Position numbers and translations under genes: made by a program
In this document: positions 7,844 through 14,411 of the stretch, one piece after another
How positions within the stretch are numbered: position 1 is the stretch's first letter
Layout of the letters: each line of letters starts with the position of its first letter
Notes under the pieces: model-generated
What the model was told of the DNA's origin: nothing
Database searches by the model: none
What the model saw: only the letters and a program-made list of their open reading frames with translations
Assembly: GCA_964471595.1 (NCBI GenBank)
Contig: CAYYGN010000042.1
Coordinates: forward strand, 1 to 18,177
Source of the DNA: JAGNXB01 sp964471595
GTDB taxonomy: Bacteria; Bacteroidota; Bacteroidia; Chitinophagales; Saprospiraceae
Reading direction: 5' to 3'
Length of the DNA stretch: 18,177 nucleotides

Positions 7844-9098
7844 GACTCTCCCTTTCGGGTCCGGTGGAGATCATCGAGACTGGTACATGCAGGTGCTCCT
7901 CGATATAAGTCAGGAAATGACGGCAGGCATTGGGAAGTTCGGCTTCCGAACGGCAAGCCTCCAGGGATTCCTCCCAACCGGCGAAGTCGTGGAATTCCGG
8001 CTCTACGGGGGTCTGGGTCAGGTCGAAGGGGATCTGGGTGTGGATTTTGCCGTCATACCGGTAGGCGGTTGCCGCCCGGATGAGGGACAACTCATTGAGG
8101 ACGTCCACCTTGGTCACGGCAAGCCGGGTCACCCCGTTGAGCATGATGGTGTATTTGAGCAGGGGCAGGTCGATCCATCCGCAGCGGCGGGGGCGCCCGG
8201 TGGTGGAACCGAATTCTTGTCCGGCCCGGCGCAGGAATTCGCCATCCTCTCCGTGGAGTTCGGTGGGGAATGGGCCACTACCCACTCTCGTGCAATAGGC
8301 TTTGGTAATCCCGATGACATCACCGATATGGCGGGGAGCCAGGCCGAGGCCGGTACAAACGCCTGCCGTAATGGTATTGGAGGAGGTTACGTAGGGATAG
8401 GTGCCAAAATCCACATCGAGTAAACTGCCCTGAGCCCCTTCGGCCAGGATGCGTTTTCCGGCTACAATGGCATCATGCACAAAATATTCGCCATCCACCA
8501 GAGGGAGGGTACGAAGGGCGTCCAGGCTTTCCATCCAGGCGATCTCCTCCCCTTCCAGATCGAAAGGGATATCGGGAAACTGGGCAATCAGCCGGAGGTG
8601 TTTCTTTTTAAGCGCTTCATACCGGGAGGCAAACTCGGGCAGATGGATGTCTCCTATGCGAAGTCCGTTCCGCCCGGTTTTGTCCATATACGCCGGACCT
8701 ATCCCCTTGAGGGTGGAGCCTATCTTTTCGGCTCCCTTGGAAGCCTCGCTGGCGGCGTCGAGATAACGGTGTGTCGGCAGGATGAGATGTGCTTTTCGCG
8801 CGACGACCAGATTGTGCCGGTATTCGACCCCTGCTTCATCGAGCTGTGCCAGTTCCCGACGGAAAATGACGGGATCCAGGACGACGCCATTGCCGATCAG
8901 ATTGATGGTATGCGCATGAAAAATACCGGAGGGCACGGTATGCAGTACATACTTCCGTCCGTCTATGACGAGGGTGTGGCCTGCGTTGGGACCACCCTGA
9001 AAGCGGGCGACGATCTGGTAGTGCGGGGCGAGTGCGTCTACGATCTTGCCTTTCCCCTCATCGCCCCATTGGAGTCCTAACAATACGTCTACCTGCAT
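7830..9098 (-). CDS. purA: Adenylosuccinate synthetase
   Basis: This cytoplasmic enzyme makes adenylosuccinate from IMP and aspartate using GTP, the first committed step to AMP. The 422-residue length is normal. GLQWGDEGKGKIVD holds the catalytic Asp13, and GGPNAGHTLV holds the catalytic His41. KGIGPAYMDK, EGAQGSLLDVDFGTYPYVTSS, GRPRRCGWIDLPLLKY and TKVDVL follow in family order. The open frame extends to a TTG at 9125, but the ATG at 9098 gives the same Asp13/His41 numbering as the E. coli enzyme, so I use it. It is the last gene of the leftward rsh-fur-STAS cluster, 88 bases after the STAS gene. PurA is a known ppGpp target in E. coli, which makes the link with rsh suggestive. Its 3' end overlaps the convergent methyltransferase gene by 14 bp. 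Confidence 0.97.
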   Translation of the reverse strand: MQVDVLLGLQWGDEGKGKIVDALAPHYQIVARFQGGPNAGHTLVIDGRKYVLHTVPSGIFHAHTINLIGNGVVLDPVIFRRELAQLDEAGVEYRHNLVVARKAHLILPTHRYLDAASEASKGAEKIGSTLKGIGPAYMDKTGRNGLRIGDIHLPEFASRYEALKKKHLRLIAQFPDIPFDLEGEEIAWMESLDALRTLPLVDGEYFVHDAIVAGKRILAEGAQGSLLDVDFGTYPYVTSSNTITAGVCTGLGLAPRHIGDVIGITKAYCTRVGSGPFPTELHGEDGEFLRRAGQEFGSTTGRPRRCGWIDLPLLKYTIMLNGVTRLAVTKVDVLNELSLIRAATAYRYDGKIHTQIPFDLTQTPVEPEFHDFAGWEESLEACRSEAELPNACRHFLTYIEEHLHVPVSMISTGPERESLIER

Positions 9099-9186
9099 AA
9101 GGATGGAGTGCTGGATAAACGGCAAATTTCGCTCATCTTCCGGGAATACCCGTCAGGTTTTTGCGGAGAGCAGAAATTCTTGCGTT

Positions 9187-9525
9187 TCAGCGATTGACGA
9201 GGAGAGCGGCGTCCACGGAGGGCACGAAATCGAAGATGGCCCTCAGCCGGGTCATTTCAAGCAGGCGCTGCACGGCAGGACGGGGCTCGGTGAGCATGAG
9301 CGGACACCCGCATTGGCGAAGGTGTCGCCACATGGCCAGAAGGAGATTGAGTCCGTTGCTGTCCATGTAATCGAGCTGGGAGAGGTCAATAATGATGTTT
9401 CGGCAGTCGTCTTCATGGACGGTGCGGTTGATCTCGTCCAGGATGACGCGATTGTCCAGATCGGACAGGAGCCGGTACAGGTAAAGAACCTGGGACTCCC
9501 CTTTGCGGGTGAGGCGATAATTCAT
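9187..9525 (-). CDS. STAS-domain protein (anti-sigma-factor antagonist-like)
   Basis: The 112-residue protein consists of a single STAS domain, as in SpoIIAA/RsbV-type antagonists. IIIDLSQLDYMDSNGLNLLL is the central strand and helix, with Ser56 at the position phosphorylated by partner kinases in characterised members. No transmembrane segment or second domain is present. I prefer the ATG at 9525, because it starts directly at the first STAS strand. A GTG at 9561 that overlaps the fur stop (GTGA) would add 12 residues and give tight coupling to fur. No RsbW-like kinase, PP2C phosphatase or sigma factor gene is visible in the window, so partners must lie elsewhere. It sits between fur and purA in the leftward cluster. 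Confidence 0.88.
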   Translation of the reverse strand: MNYRLTRKGESQVLYLYRLLSDLDNRVILDEINRTVHEDDCRNIIIDLSQLDYMDSNGLNLLLAMWRHLRQCGCPLMLTEPRPAVQRLLEMTRLRAIFDFVPSVDAALLVNR

Positions 9526-9557
9526 GGGATCGGGATTTCGGGCGAATACGCGTGATA

Positions 9558-10058
9558 TCACTTCAAAGCCTGTGCCGTCTTTTCACAGGCCCCGTGACAC
9601 TCACCGTACAAAGTTAAGGAATGATGGCGGATCCTGAACTTGAGGATGTCGCCCATCACATCTTTGATCTGCTGAATGCGGGGGTCACAGAACTCGATCA
9701 CCTTGCCGCAATCGAGGCAAATCAGGTGGTCATGTTGCCGGTATCCGTAGGAGCGTTCGTACTGGGTGAGGTTTTTGCCGAACTGGTGTTTGCGGACGAG
9801 ATCGCAACCGGCTAGGAGTTCGAGGGTATTGTACACGGTAGCCCGGCTGACCCTGTAATTATGGGCTTTCATGTGGATGTACAGGCTCTCGGCATCGAAG
9901 TGCTCGGTGCTGCGGTAGATTTCCTCGAGGATGGCAAACCGTTCGGGGGTCTTTCGGAGCTGGTTGCGTTCGAGGTAGGCATTGAAAATCTTCAACGCCT
10001 CCTCCAGGATATGACCGGCGGCGGAATCCTTCAGATGCGTTTGGGTGTGAGTAGCCAT
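9558..10058 (-). CDS. Fur-family metal- or peroxide-responsive transcriptional regulator
   Basis: This 166-residue cytoplasmic repressor belongs to the Fur/PerR/Zur family. The N-terminal winged helix contains RKTPERFAILEEIY (residues 35-48) and the recognition helix VSRATVYNTLELL (70-82). The dimerisation domain holds the metal-site region HDHLICLDCGKVIEFCD, with H109, D110, H111 and a C114xxC117 pair. The second cysteine pair is C154xxxC158 (YGECHGACE), spaced by three residues instead of the two of classical Fur. Such wider spacing seems to occur in Bacteroidota members, but I cannot verify this here. Whether it senses iron, zinc or peroxide cannot be decided. The ATG at 10058 lies 34 bases after the rsh stop, which supports cotranscription. 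Confidence 0.94.
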   Translation of the reverse strand: MATHTQTHLKDSAAGHILEEALKIFNAYLERNQLRKTPERFAILEEIYRSTEHFDAESLYIHMKAHNYRVSRATVYNTLELLAGCDLVRKHQFGKNLTQYERSYGYRQHDHLICLDCGKVIEFCDPRIQQIKDVMGDILKFRIRHHSLTLYGECHGACEKTAQALK

Positions 10059-10092
10059 GTGTAAAGGTTAACTGCCGGGCAAGCAGGTTGGT

Positions 10093-12315
10093 TCATGCAC
10101 TGTCGAGGCGTACGACGGATGAAATCCCTTCGAGGGATTTGAGCGCGCGTATGGCCAGGATGACCTGGTCTTTGTTGTGGACGATCAGGCTGATCTTTCC
10201 TTCAAAATAGCCTTCTTTCCCTTCAATGCTGAACGACCGGATATCCAGGCCCAGGTTGGAGGAGATTTTCTGAGAAAGGCGTTCGATAACGCCGGGGCCA
10301 CTGTCAATGCCGGTGATTTGAAGATCCACCCGGAAAGAGGATCCTGCCTGTTGGGCCCATTCGGCCCTCATGACCCTGTAGCCGTAATTGGCCATCAGAT
10401 TAACGGCATTGGGACAGGTGGAGCGATGGATCCGGACACCTCCGTTGGTCGAAAGGAAGGCAAACACGTCGTCTCCCATGACCGGGTTGCAACAATTGGC
10501 CATCGTGTATTCATACTGGTCGGCCGGTTCTCCGTTGATGATCAGCCGGGGAAGACCGGTTTTCCGGTTGGGGTCCGGAGCGGCCTCGGGCATTTTGGCC
10601 TTGTCTTGTACCTGGGCGGCTTCGGTTTCCGGAGGAAGGAGGCGGTTGTTGTCCACCCGGAATTTCTTCAGGTCTTGAAGATTGACTTCCTCGGCAGCGA
10701 CAGCGCTGTAGAGATCCAGTCGGCTGCGGTAACCGTAATGCTTGACCAGCATGTCGGCGTTGAGTTCAAGGTCGGCTTTGACATGCTGGAGTTTCCGCTC
10801 CAGGATTTCCTTGCCGATGGAACTCTGTTGCTGGCGTTCCTCACGGATGGCGGTCCGGATCTTTGACCGGGCTTTTCCGGTGACCACCATCTTGAGCCAG
10901 GCCTCGTTGGGCTTCTGGTTTTTATTGGTCTGGATACTGACCTGGTCGCCATTCATCAATTTATAGCCCATGGGCACCAGCCGGTTGTTGACCTTGACCG
11001 CCGCACAGCGGAGTCCCAGATCGGTATGGATCATGAAGGCAAAATCCAGGGCAGTGGCGCCTTTGGGCAGGATGCGCATGTCACCCTTGGGGGTATAGAC
11101 GTAGATCTCTTCATGGAAGAGATTGGTTTTGAAATCGTTCAGGAATTCGATGGCGTCCGATTCCTGGTTTTCGAGAATTTCCCGGATGTTGTCCAACCAG
11201 CTTTCATACACGTCGGGCTGGTCACTCATGCCCTTGTATTTCCAGTGGGCGGCAAATCCCCGCTCTGCAATCTCATCCATGCGTTCGGAACGGATCTGCA
11301 CTTCAACGAAGCGGCCATCCGGTCCGATGACCGTGGTGTGCAGGGATTCGTATCCGTTGGATTTGGGCGTGGTGACCCAGTCTTTCAGGCGTTCCGGGAT
11401 AGGGCGATAAACGTCGGTCACTATGGAATACACCTGCCAGCAGGAGGCCTTTTCCATCTTACGGGGTACATCGAGGATGATACGAACGGCAAACAGGTCG
11501 AAAATCTCTTCAAACGAGACGTCTTTGGATTTGATCTTGTTCCAGATGGAGTGGATGGACTTGGGCCTTCCGGTGATGCGATAAGCAAGACCTGCGGCTT
11601 CCAGTTCCTCCTTGATCGGAATGATGAAGCGCTCGATGTAGGCGTTGCGGGAGGCTTTGGTCTCCTGTAATTTTTGCTTGATTTCCTGATAAGATTCCGG
11701 ATCCGTGATTTTCATGCACAGGTCCTGGAATTCGGTCTTCATGTTGTACAGACCGAGCCGGTGGGCAAGGGGCGCATAGATGTAGTTGGTCTCTGCGGCA
11801 ATGGCGAGCTGCCGGTGACGGGGCATGGCGCCCAGTGTGCGCATGTTGTGCAGCCGGTCGGCCATTTTGATCAGGACAACCCGGACGTCCTTGACGAGGG
11901 TGGAAAGGACCTTGCGAAAGTTTTCTGCTTGCGGGCTTTCCGAATTGTAGGCGCTGTCGAGCTTGGTGAGTCCGTCCACGATCATACCGATGCGCTCTCC
12001 GAATCGTTGGCGGATATCCTCCAGACTGTATTCGGTGTCTTCGACCACATCATGAAGGAGGGCGGCGATGATGGCCGTCGGTCCCAGACCAATCTCTTCG
12101 GCACAGATGCGGGCTACGGCGATGGGGTGCAGGATATAGGGTTCGCCCGACTTGCGTCGCTGCCGCGCATGGGCTTCTACGGCGAGGTTGTAGGCCTTTC
12201 GGATGTCCTCCTTGTCCTGATCATCCATAGGGGTCTTGATGGACTTGAGGAGTTCCCTGTAAGCCCGCTGAATGATCTGCTTCTCTTCCTTGGCAATGAC
12301 GAGTGTCTCGGACAT
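10093..12315 (-). CDS. rsh: Bifunctional (p)ppGpp synthetase/hydrolase, RelA/SpoT (Rsh)
   Basis: This enzyme makes and degrades the stringent-response alarmone (p)ppGpp. The 740-residue protein shows the full long-Rsh architecture. The HD hydrolase domain covers about residues 45-200, with metal ligands H49/H63 in conserved context, HD at 88-89 in HDVVEDT, and MADRLHN at 151-157. The synthetase domain (about 245-357) has GRPKSIHSIWNKI, FEEIFDLFAVRI and YESLHTTV. The TGS domain is at about 404-463, a helical region follows, then a zinc-finger/CC segment with the Cys pair 608-609 and C634, and an ACT domain at 661-735. Both catalytic domains appear intact, consistent with a single bifunctional Rsh. 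The ATG at 12315 (MSETLV) is preferred to a GTG at 12351, because a TATATTTG -7 element lies only 9-16 bases beyond that GTG. It is the first gene of the leftward cluster with fur, STAS and purA. Confidence 0.97.
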   Translation of the reverse strand: MSETLVIAKEEKQIIQRAYRELLKSIKTPMDDQDKEDIRKAYNLAVEAHARQRRKSGEPYILHPIAVARICAEEIGLGPTAIIAALLHDVVEDTEYSLEDIRQRFGERIGMIVDGLTKLDSAYNSESPQAENFRKVLSTLVKDVRVVLIKMADRLHNMRTLGAMPRHRQLAIAAETNYIYAPLAHRLGLYNMKTEFQDLCMKITDPESYQEIKQKLQETKASRNAYIERFIIPIKEELEAAGLAYRITGRPKSIHSIWNKIKSKDVSFEEIFDLFAVRIILDVPRKMEKASCWQVYSIVTDVYRPIPERLKDWVTTPKSNGYESLHTTVIGPDGRFVEVQIRSERMDEIAERGFAAHWKYKGMSDQPDVYESWLDNIREILENQESDAIEFLNDFKTNLFHEEIYVYTPKGDMRILPKGATALDFAFMIHTDLGLRCAAVKVNNRLVPMGYKLMNGDQVSIQTNKNQKPNEAWLKMVVTGKARSKIRTAIREERQQQSSIGKEILERKLQHVKADLELNADMLVKHYGYRSRLDLYSAVAAEEVNLQDLKKFRVDNNRLLPPETEAAQVQDKAKMPEAAPDPNRKTGLPRLIINGEPADQYEYTMANCCNPVMGDDVFAFLSTNGGVRIHRSTCPNAVNLMANYGYRVMRAEWAQQAGSSFRVDLQITGIDSGPGVIERLSQKISSNLGLDIRSFSIEGKEGYFEGKISLIVHNKDQVILAIRALKSLEGISSVVRLDSA

Positions 12316-12359
12316 ACGAACACGGGGCCCGGACAGGCAGTCCGGGAACACCGCGTCAA

Positions 12360-12367
12360 CAAATATA
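12360..12367 (-). promoter_or_regulatory. Putative -7 promoter element for rsh
   Basis: On the minus strand TATATTTG matches TAnnTTTG. It gives a leader of roughly 38-40 bases to the rsh ATG at 12315. A TTCG lies 18 bases upstream of it as a degenerate -33 element, within the palindrome TTCGAA at 12384-12389 that is shared with the divergent tRNA promoter. Confidence 0.5.
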
Positions 12368-12406
12368 CGGAAATTGCCATTACTTCGAAAGTGGCGGGCA
12401 AATGTT

Positions 12407-12414
12407 TAACTTTG
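12407..12414 (+). promoter_or_regulatory. Putative -7 promoter element for tRNA-Leu
   Basis: TAACTTTG matches TAnnTTTG. It stands 37 bases before the mature tRNA, with a TTCG 19 bases upstream (12384-12387) as a degenerate -33 element. Confidence 0.5.
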
Positions 12415-12451
12415 CCCTCCTTTTGAGCAAACCGGTGCTTTTTACCGTTTG

Positions 12452-12533
12452 GCGGGTGTGGCGAAACTGGTAGACGCGCCAGACTTAGGATCTGGTGCCG
12501 CGAGGCTTGGGGGTTCGAGTCCCTCCACCCGCA
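12452..12533 (+). tRNA. tRNA-Leu (anticodon UAG, reads CUA/CUN)
   Basis: The acceptor stem GCGGGTG (12452-12458) pairs with CACCCGC (12526-12532), followed by discriminator A. The anticodon arm CCAGA-CTTAGGA-TCTGG gives anticodon TAG. A long variable arm (TGCCGCGAGGCT region) marks it as class II. The T-arm has GGGGG pairing CCCTC around the loop TTCGAGT, and the D-arm region contains GGTAGACGCG. CCA is not encoded: the following bases are CACG. The last 16 bases of the tRNA, plus its trailer, are the start of the 79-bp tandem repeat that follows. Confidence 0.97.
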
Positions 12534-12807
12534 CACGAAGTGGAGGAGTGATGAGGGGCGAGAAGTTTATCCCGTGCCGACGAAGGCGGAGCGGGAAGTC
12601 CCTCCACCCGCACACGAAGTGGAGGAGTNNNNNNNNNNNNNNNNNNNNNNNNNNNNNNNNNNNNNNNNNNNNNNNNNNNNNNNNNNNNNNNNNNNNNNNN
12701 NNNNNNNNNNNNNNNNNNNNNNNNNNNNCCCTCCACCCGCACACGAAGTGGAGGAGTGAGGAGGGGCGAGAAGTTTATCCCGTGCCGACGAAGGCGGAGC
12801 GGGAAGT
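12518..12807 (+). repeat. tRNA-tail tandem repeat array, 79-bp unit, interrupted by an assembly gap
   Basis: Units start with CCCTCCACCCGCACACGAAG at 12521, 12600 and 12729. The first unit is complete (12521-12599). The second is cut by the N gap after 29 bases. The last is complete (12729-12807) and differs from the first at one base only (T at 12552, G at 12760). The first unit overlaps the tRNA-Leu gene: its first 13 bases are the T-stem 3' strand, acceptor 3' strand and discriminator, so every later unit repeats the tRNA 3' end. Inside a unit I see CCTCCAC/GTGGAGG (7 bp) and TCCCG/CGGGA (5 bp, with inner GCC/GGC). At each junction GCGGG can pair with the next CCCGC. No protein is credible here, although the repeat keeps frames open. 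The copy number is unknown because of the gap. Confidence 0.95.
12629..12728. other. Assembly gap (100 N) inside the repeat array
   Basis: Exactly 100 N. To keep the 79-bp period the real gap would have to be 50 bases plus a whole number of units (50, 129, 208 and so on), so 100 is a placeholder. Collapse of identical repeats is the likely cause. Confidence 0.97.
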
Positions 12808-12946
12808 CCTTCCACCAAGATGTTGATGAATGCCACCTCCGGAAGGGAGCACCCCTGCCGGTGGAGGATCAAAATGACCCTATTTTACGATGGACCGGTC
12901 TTGCCGGCCCGTTCAATGAATACCTACCGAATTTTTCCTTTTTCCC
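12808..12946 (+). other. Decayed repeat edge and leader region of tig
   Basis: Right after the last unit, CCTTCCACC looks like a degraded start of another copy (compare CCCTCCACC). A GTGGAGG identical to the array's hairpin arm recurs at 12861-12867, now 44 bases away from its possible partner CTTCCAC (12809-12815 region, with one G-U pair). I see no gene and no clear terminator here, so the array may be transcribed into tig. Confidence 0.4.
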
Positions 12947-14344
12947 ATGCAAAAAGTAACCCGAGAAGAGACAGGTCCGCTGAGCGCCCGCCTGACCGTA
13001 CATGTAGGCAAATCCGATTATTTGTCCCTGTTTGAGGACAAGCTCCGGGAATTTCGCAAAAAAGCGCAGCTCAAGGGTTTTCGCAAGGGCCACACCCCTG
13101 AAGCGCTGGTGCGAAAAATGTACGGCGAATCCATCCTGGCGGATGTGGTCCAGAGCGAAATCAACCAACGGCTACAGGATTATTTGAAAGAGACGCAACC
13201 GGTTTTCTTCGGGGAGCCTATGTTGGCGGAAGACCAGGAGGGTCTGCGCTTCAACCTGGATGATCTTGGGGATTATCGGGTCCATTTCGACCTGGGGCTG
13301 ATCCCGGAATTCGCTCTGGAAGGGTTTGGAGCATCGCAAAATGTCGTCTTGCCCCGTGTACAGGTGCCGGATGCGGATGTTGATCGACAGATCGGCATTC
13401 TGCAGCGACGTCATGGAGAGCGGACAGACCTGGAAGACGGAACGATCGAGGATATGGATTACGTGGAGCTCCACCTCGAAGAATGGGAGGATGGCCAAAA
13501 AAAGGAGGGCGGCGTGCATACGCACACCCATTTTCTGGTCAATGAACAGATGTCCGACGCCCTCCGTGAGGTGATGATCGGCAAAAAGAAGGGTGATACC
13601 TTCCGGTTTGATCCCTATCAGGCTGAGAAAACGGCCGATGATGCCGCCACCCGCAAATACATTCTCCATCTGGAAGAGGATGCTCCTGAAACCAGCCGTG
13701 ATTTCCTGGCGCGTGTGGACAAGATCACCCGGGTGACACCTGCCCCTTTGGACCAGGTGTTTTACGACAAAGCTTTCGGGCCGGGACAGGTGTCCGGTGA
13801 AGCCGACATGCGGGAATTGGTCCGACTGCAAATGGCTCAAAATTTTGCCCAACCGATTCGGGAATATGCCGAAGTCCTGATGAAGGTTGAAATGCTGGAG
13901 TTGAATGCGATGCCCTTGCCGGAGGATTTCCTCCGGAAATGGGTGGTCCAGCGTGCGCAGGATGACGGTGAGAAGGAAATGTGGGACGAGGAAAAATACC
14001 GGAGGTTTTTTACCGACCTGCGTTGGTCCCTGGTGAGGGACAAGATGCTTGACTTGTCGGACATCGAAGTGCAGGACGAGGAATTGCTGGAAGCCTACAA
14101 GGTCAAGTTGCGGGAATATTTTGGCGGGCAGGCAGACGAGCAAATGTTGGACCAGCTTGCTCCCAGGGCGTTGACCGACAAGGAGTTCAGGGGCAAATTG
14201 GCGGACGAGATCGTCCGGCACAAACTGACGGGCGCCTGGCTGGAGCGCGTCACCCTGAAGGAAGAGGAGATGTCCCCCGACGCTTTCCGGGATTGGATGA
14301 ATCGCGCTTATGAAGACGTGGAAAGAAGGTACAAAGCACTTTGA
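12947..14344 (+). CDS. tig: Trigger factor, ribosome-associated chaperone
   Basis: Trigger factor binds the ribosome exit tunnel and shields nascent chains. The 465-residue product has the N-terminal ribosome-binding domain with the signature GFRKGHTP at residues 44-51 (GFRxGxxP), then VRKMYGESILADVVQ. The middle region (about 145-235), where the FKBP-type PPIase domain lies, is recognisable only by position and looks divergent. It includes an unusual His-rich HTHTH stretch and a GKKKGDTF segment. The long helical, charged C-terminal chaperone domain follows. The ATG at 12947 gives the expected N-terminus MQKVTREE. clpP lies 67 bases downstream, the same order as the tig-clpP pair in many bacteria. 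Confidence 0.93.
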   Translation: MQKVTREETGPLSARLTVHVGKSDYLSLFEDKLREFRKKAQLKGFRKGHTPEALVRKMYGESILADVVQSEINQRLQDYLKETQPVFFGEPMLAEDQEGLRFNLDDLGDYRVHFDLGLIPEFALEGFGASQNVVLPRVQVPDADVDRQIGILQRRHGERTDLEDGTIEDMDYVELHLEEWEDGQKKEGGVHTHTHFLVNEQMSDALREVMIGKKKGDTFRFDPYQAEKTADDAATRKYILHLEEDAPETSRDFLARVDKITRVTPAPLDQVFYDKAFGPGQVSGEADMRELVRLQMAQNFAQPIREYAEVLMKVEMLELNAMPLPEDFLRKWVVQRAQDDGEKEMWDEEKYRRFFTDLRWSLVRDKMLDLSDIEVQDEELLEAYKVKLREYFGGQADEQMLDQLAPRALTDKEFRGKLADEIVRHKLTGAWLERVTLKEEEMSPDAFRDWMNRAYEDVERRYKAL

Positions 14345-14348
14345 TCGA

Positions 14349-14365
14349 CGAAATGAGGCATTTCG
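14349..14365 (+). other. Small hairpin between tig and clpP
   Basis: CGAAATG, loop AGG, CATTTCG form a perfect 7-bp stem starting five bases after the tig stop. It has no T-tract, so it is more likely an mRNA processing or stability element, or a weak attenuator, than a full terminator. Confidence 0.4.
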
Positions 14366-14411
14366 GCCAAACCTTTTCCCACGAAACAGGTATACCCATT
14401 AAATTGCACGC

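Noticed and set aside
7887..9080. Plus-strand open frames opposite purA
   Set aside because: Antisense to purA, whose catalytic motifs are all present on the minus strand.
12518..12807. CRISPR array
   Set aside because: The whole 79-bp unit is repeated with no variable spacers, and no cas genes are present.
12452..12807. Attachment site of an integrated element at the tRNA 3' end
   Set aside because: The tRNA 3' end is duplicated, but no integrase, excisionase or phage gene lies between copies. I keep integration only as one possible origin of the repeats.
12449..12872. Several open frames running through the tRNA and repeat array on both strands
   Set aside because: They read the tRNA and N gap as protein and exist only because the 79-base unit (not a multiple of three) lacks stops in some frames. 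I consider them non-coding.
13172..14221. Minus-strand open frame of 349 codons opposite trigger factor
   Set aside because: Low-complexity His/Gln/Leu composition typical of an antisense shadow; tig is certain on the other strand.
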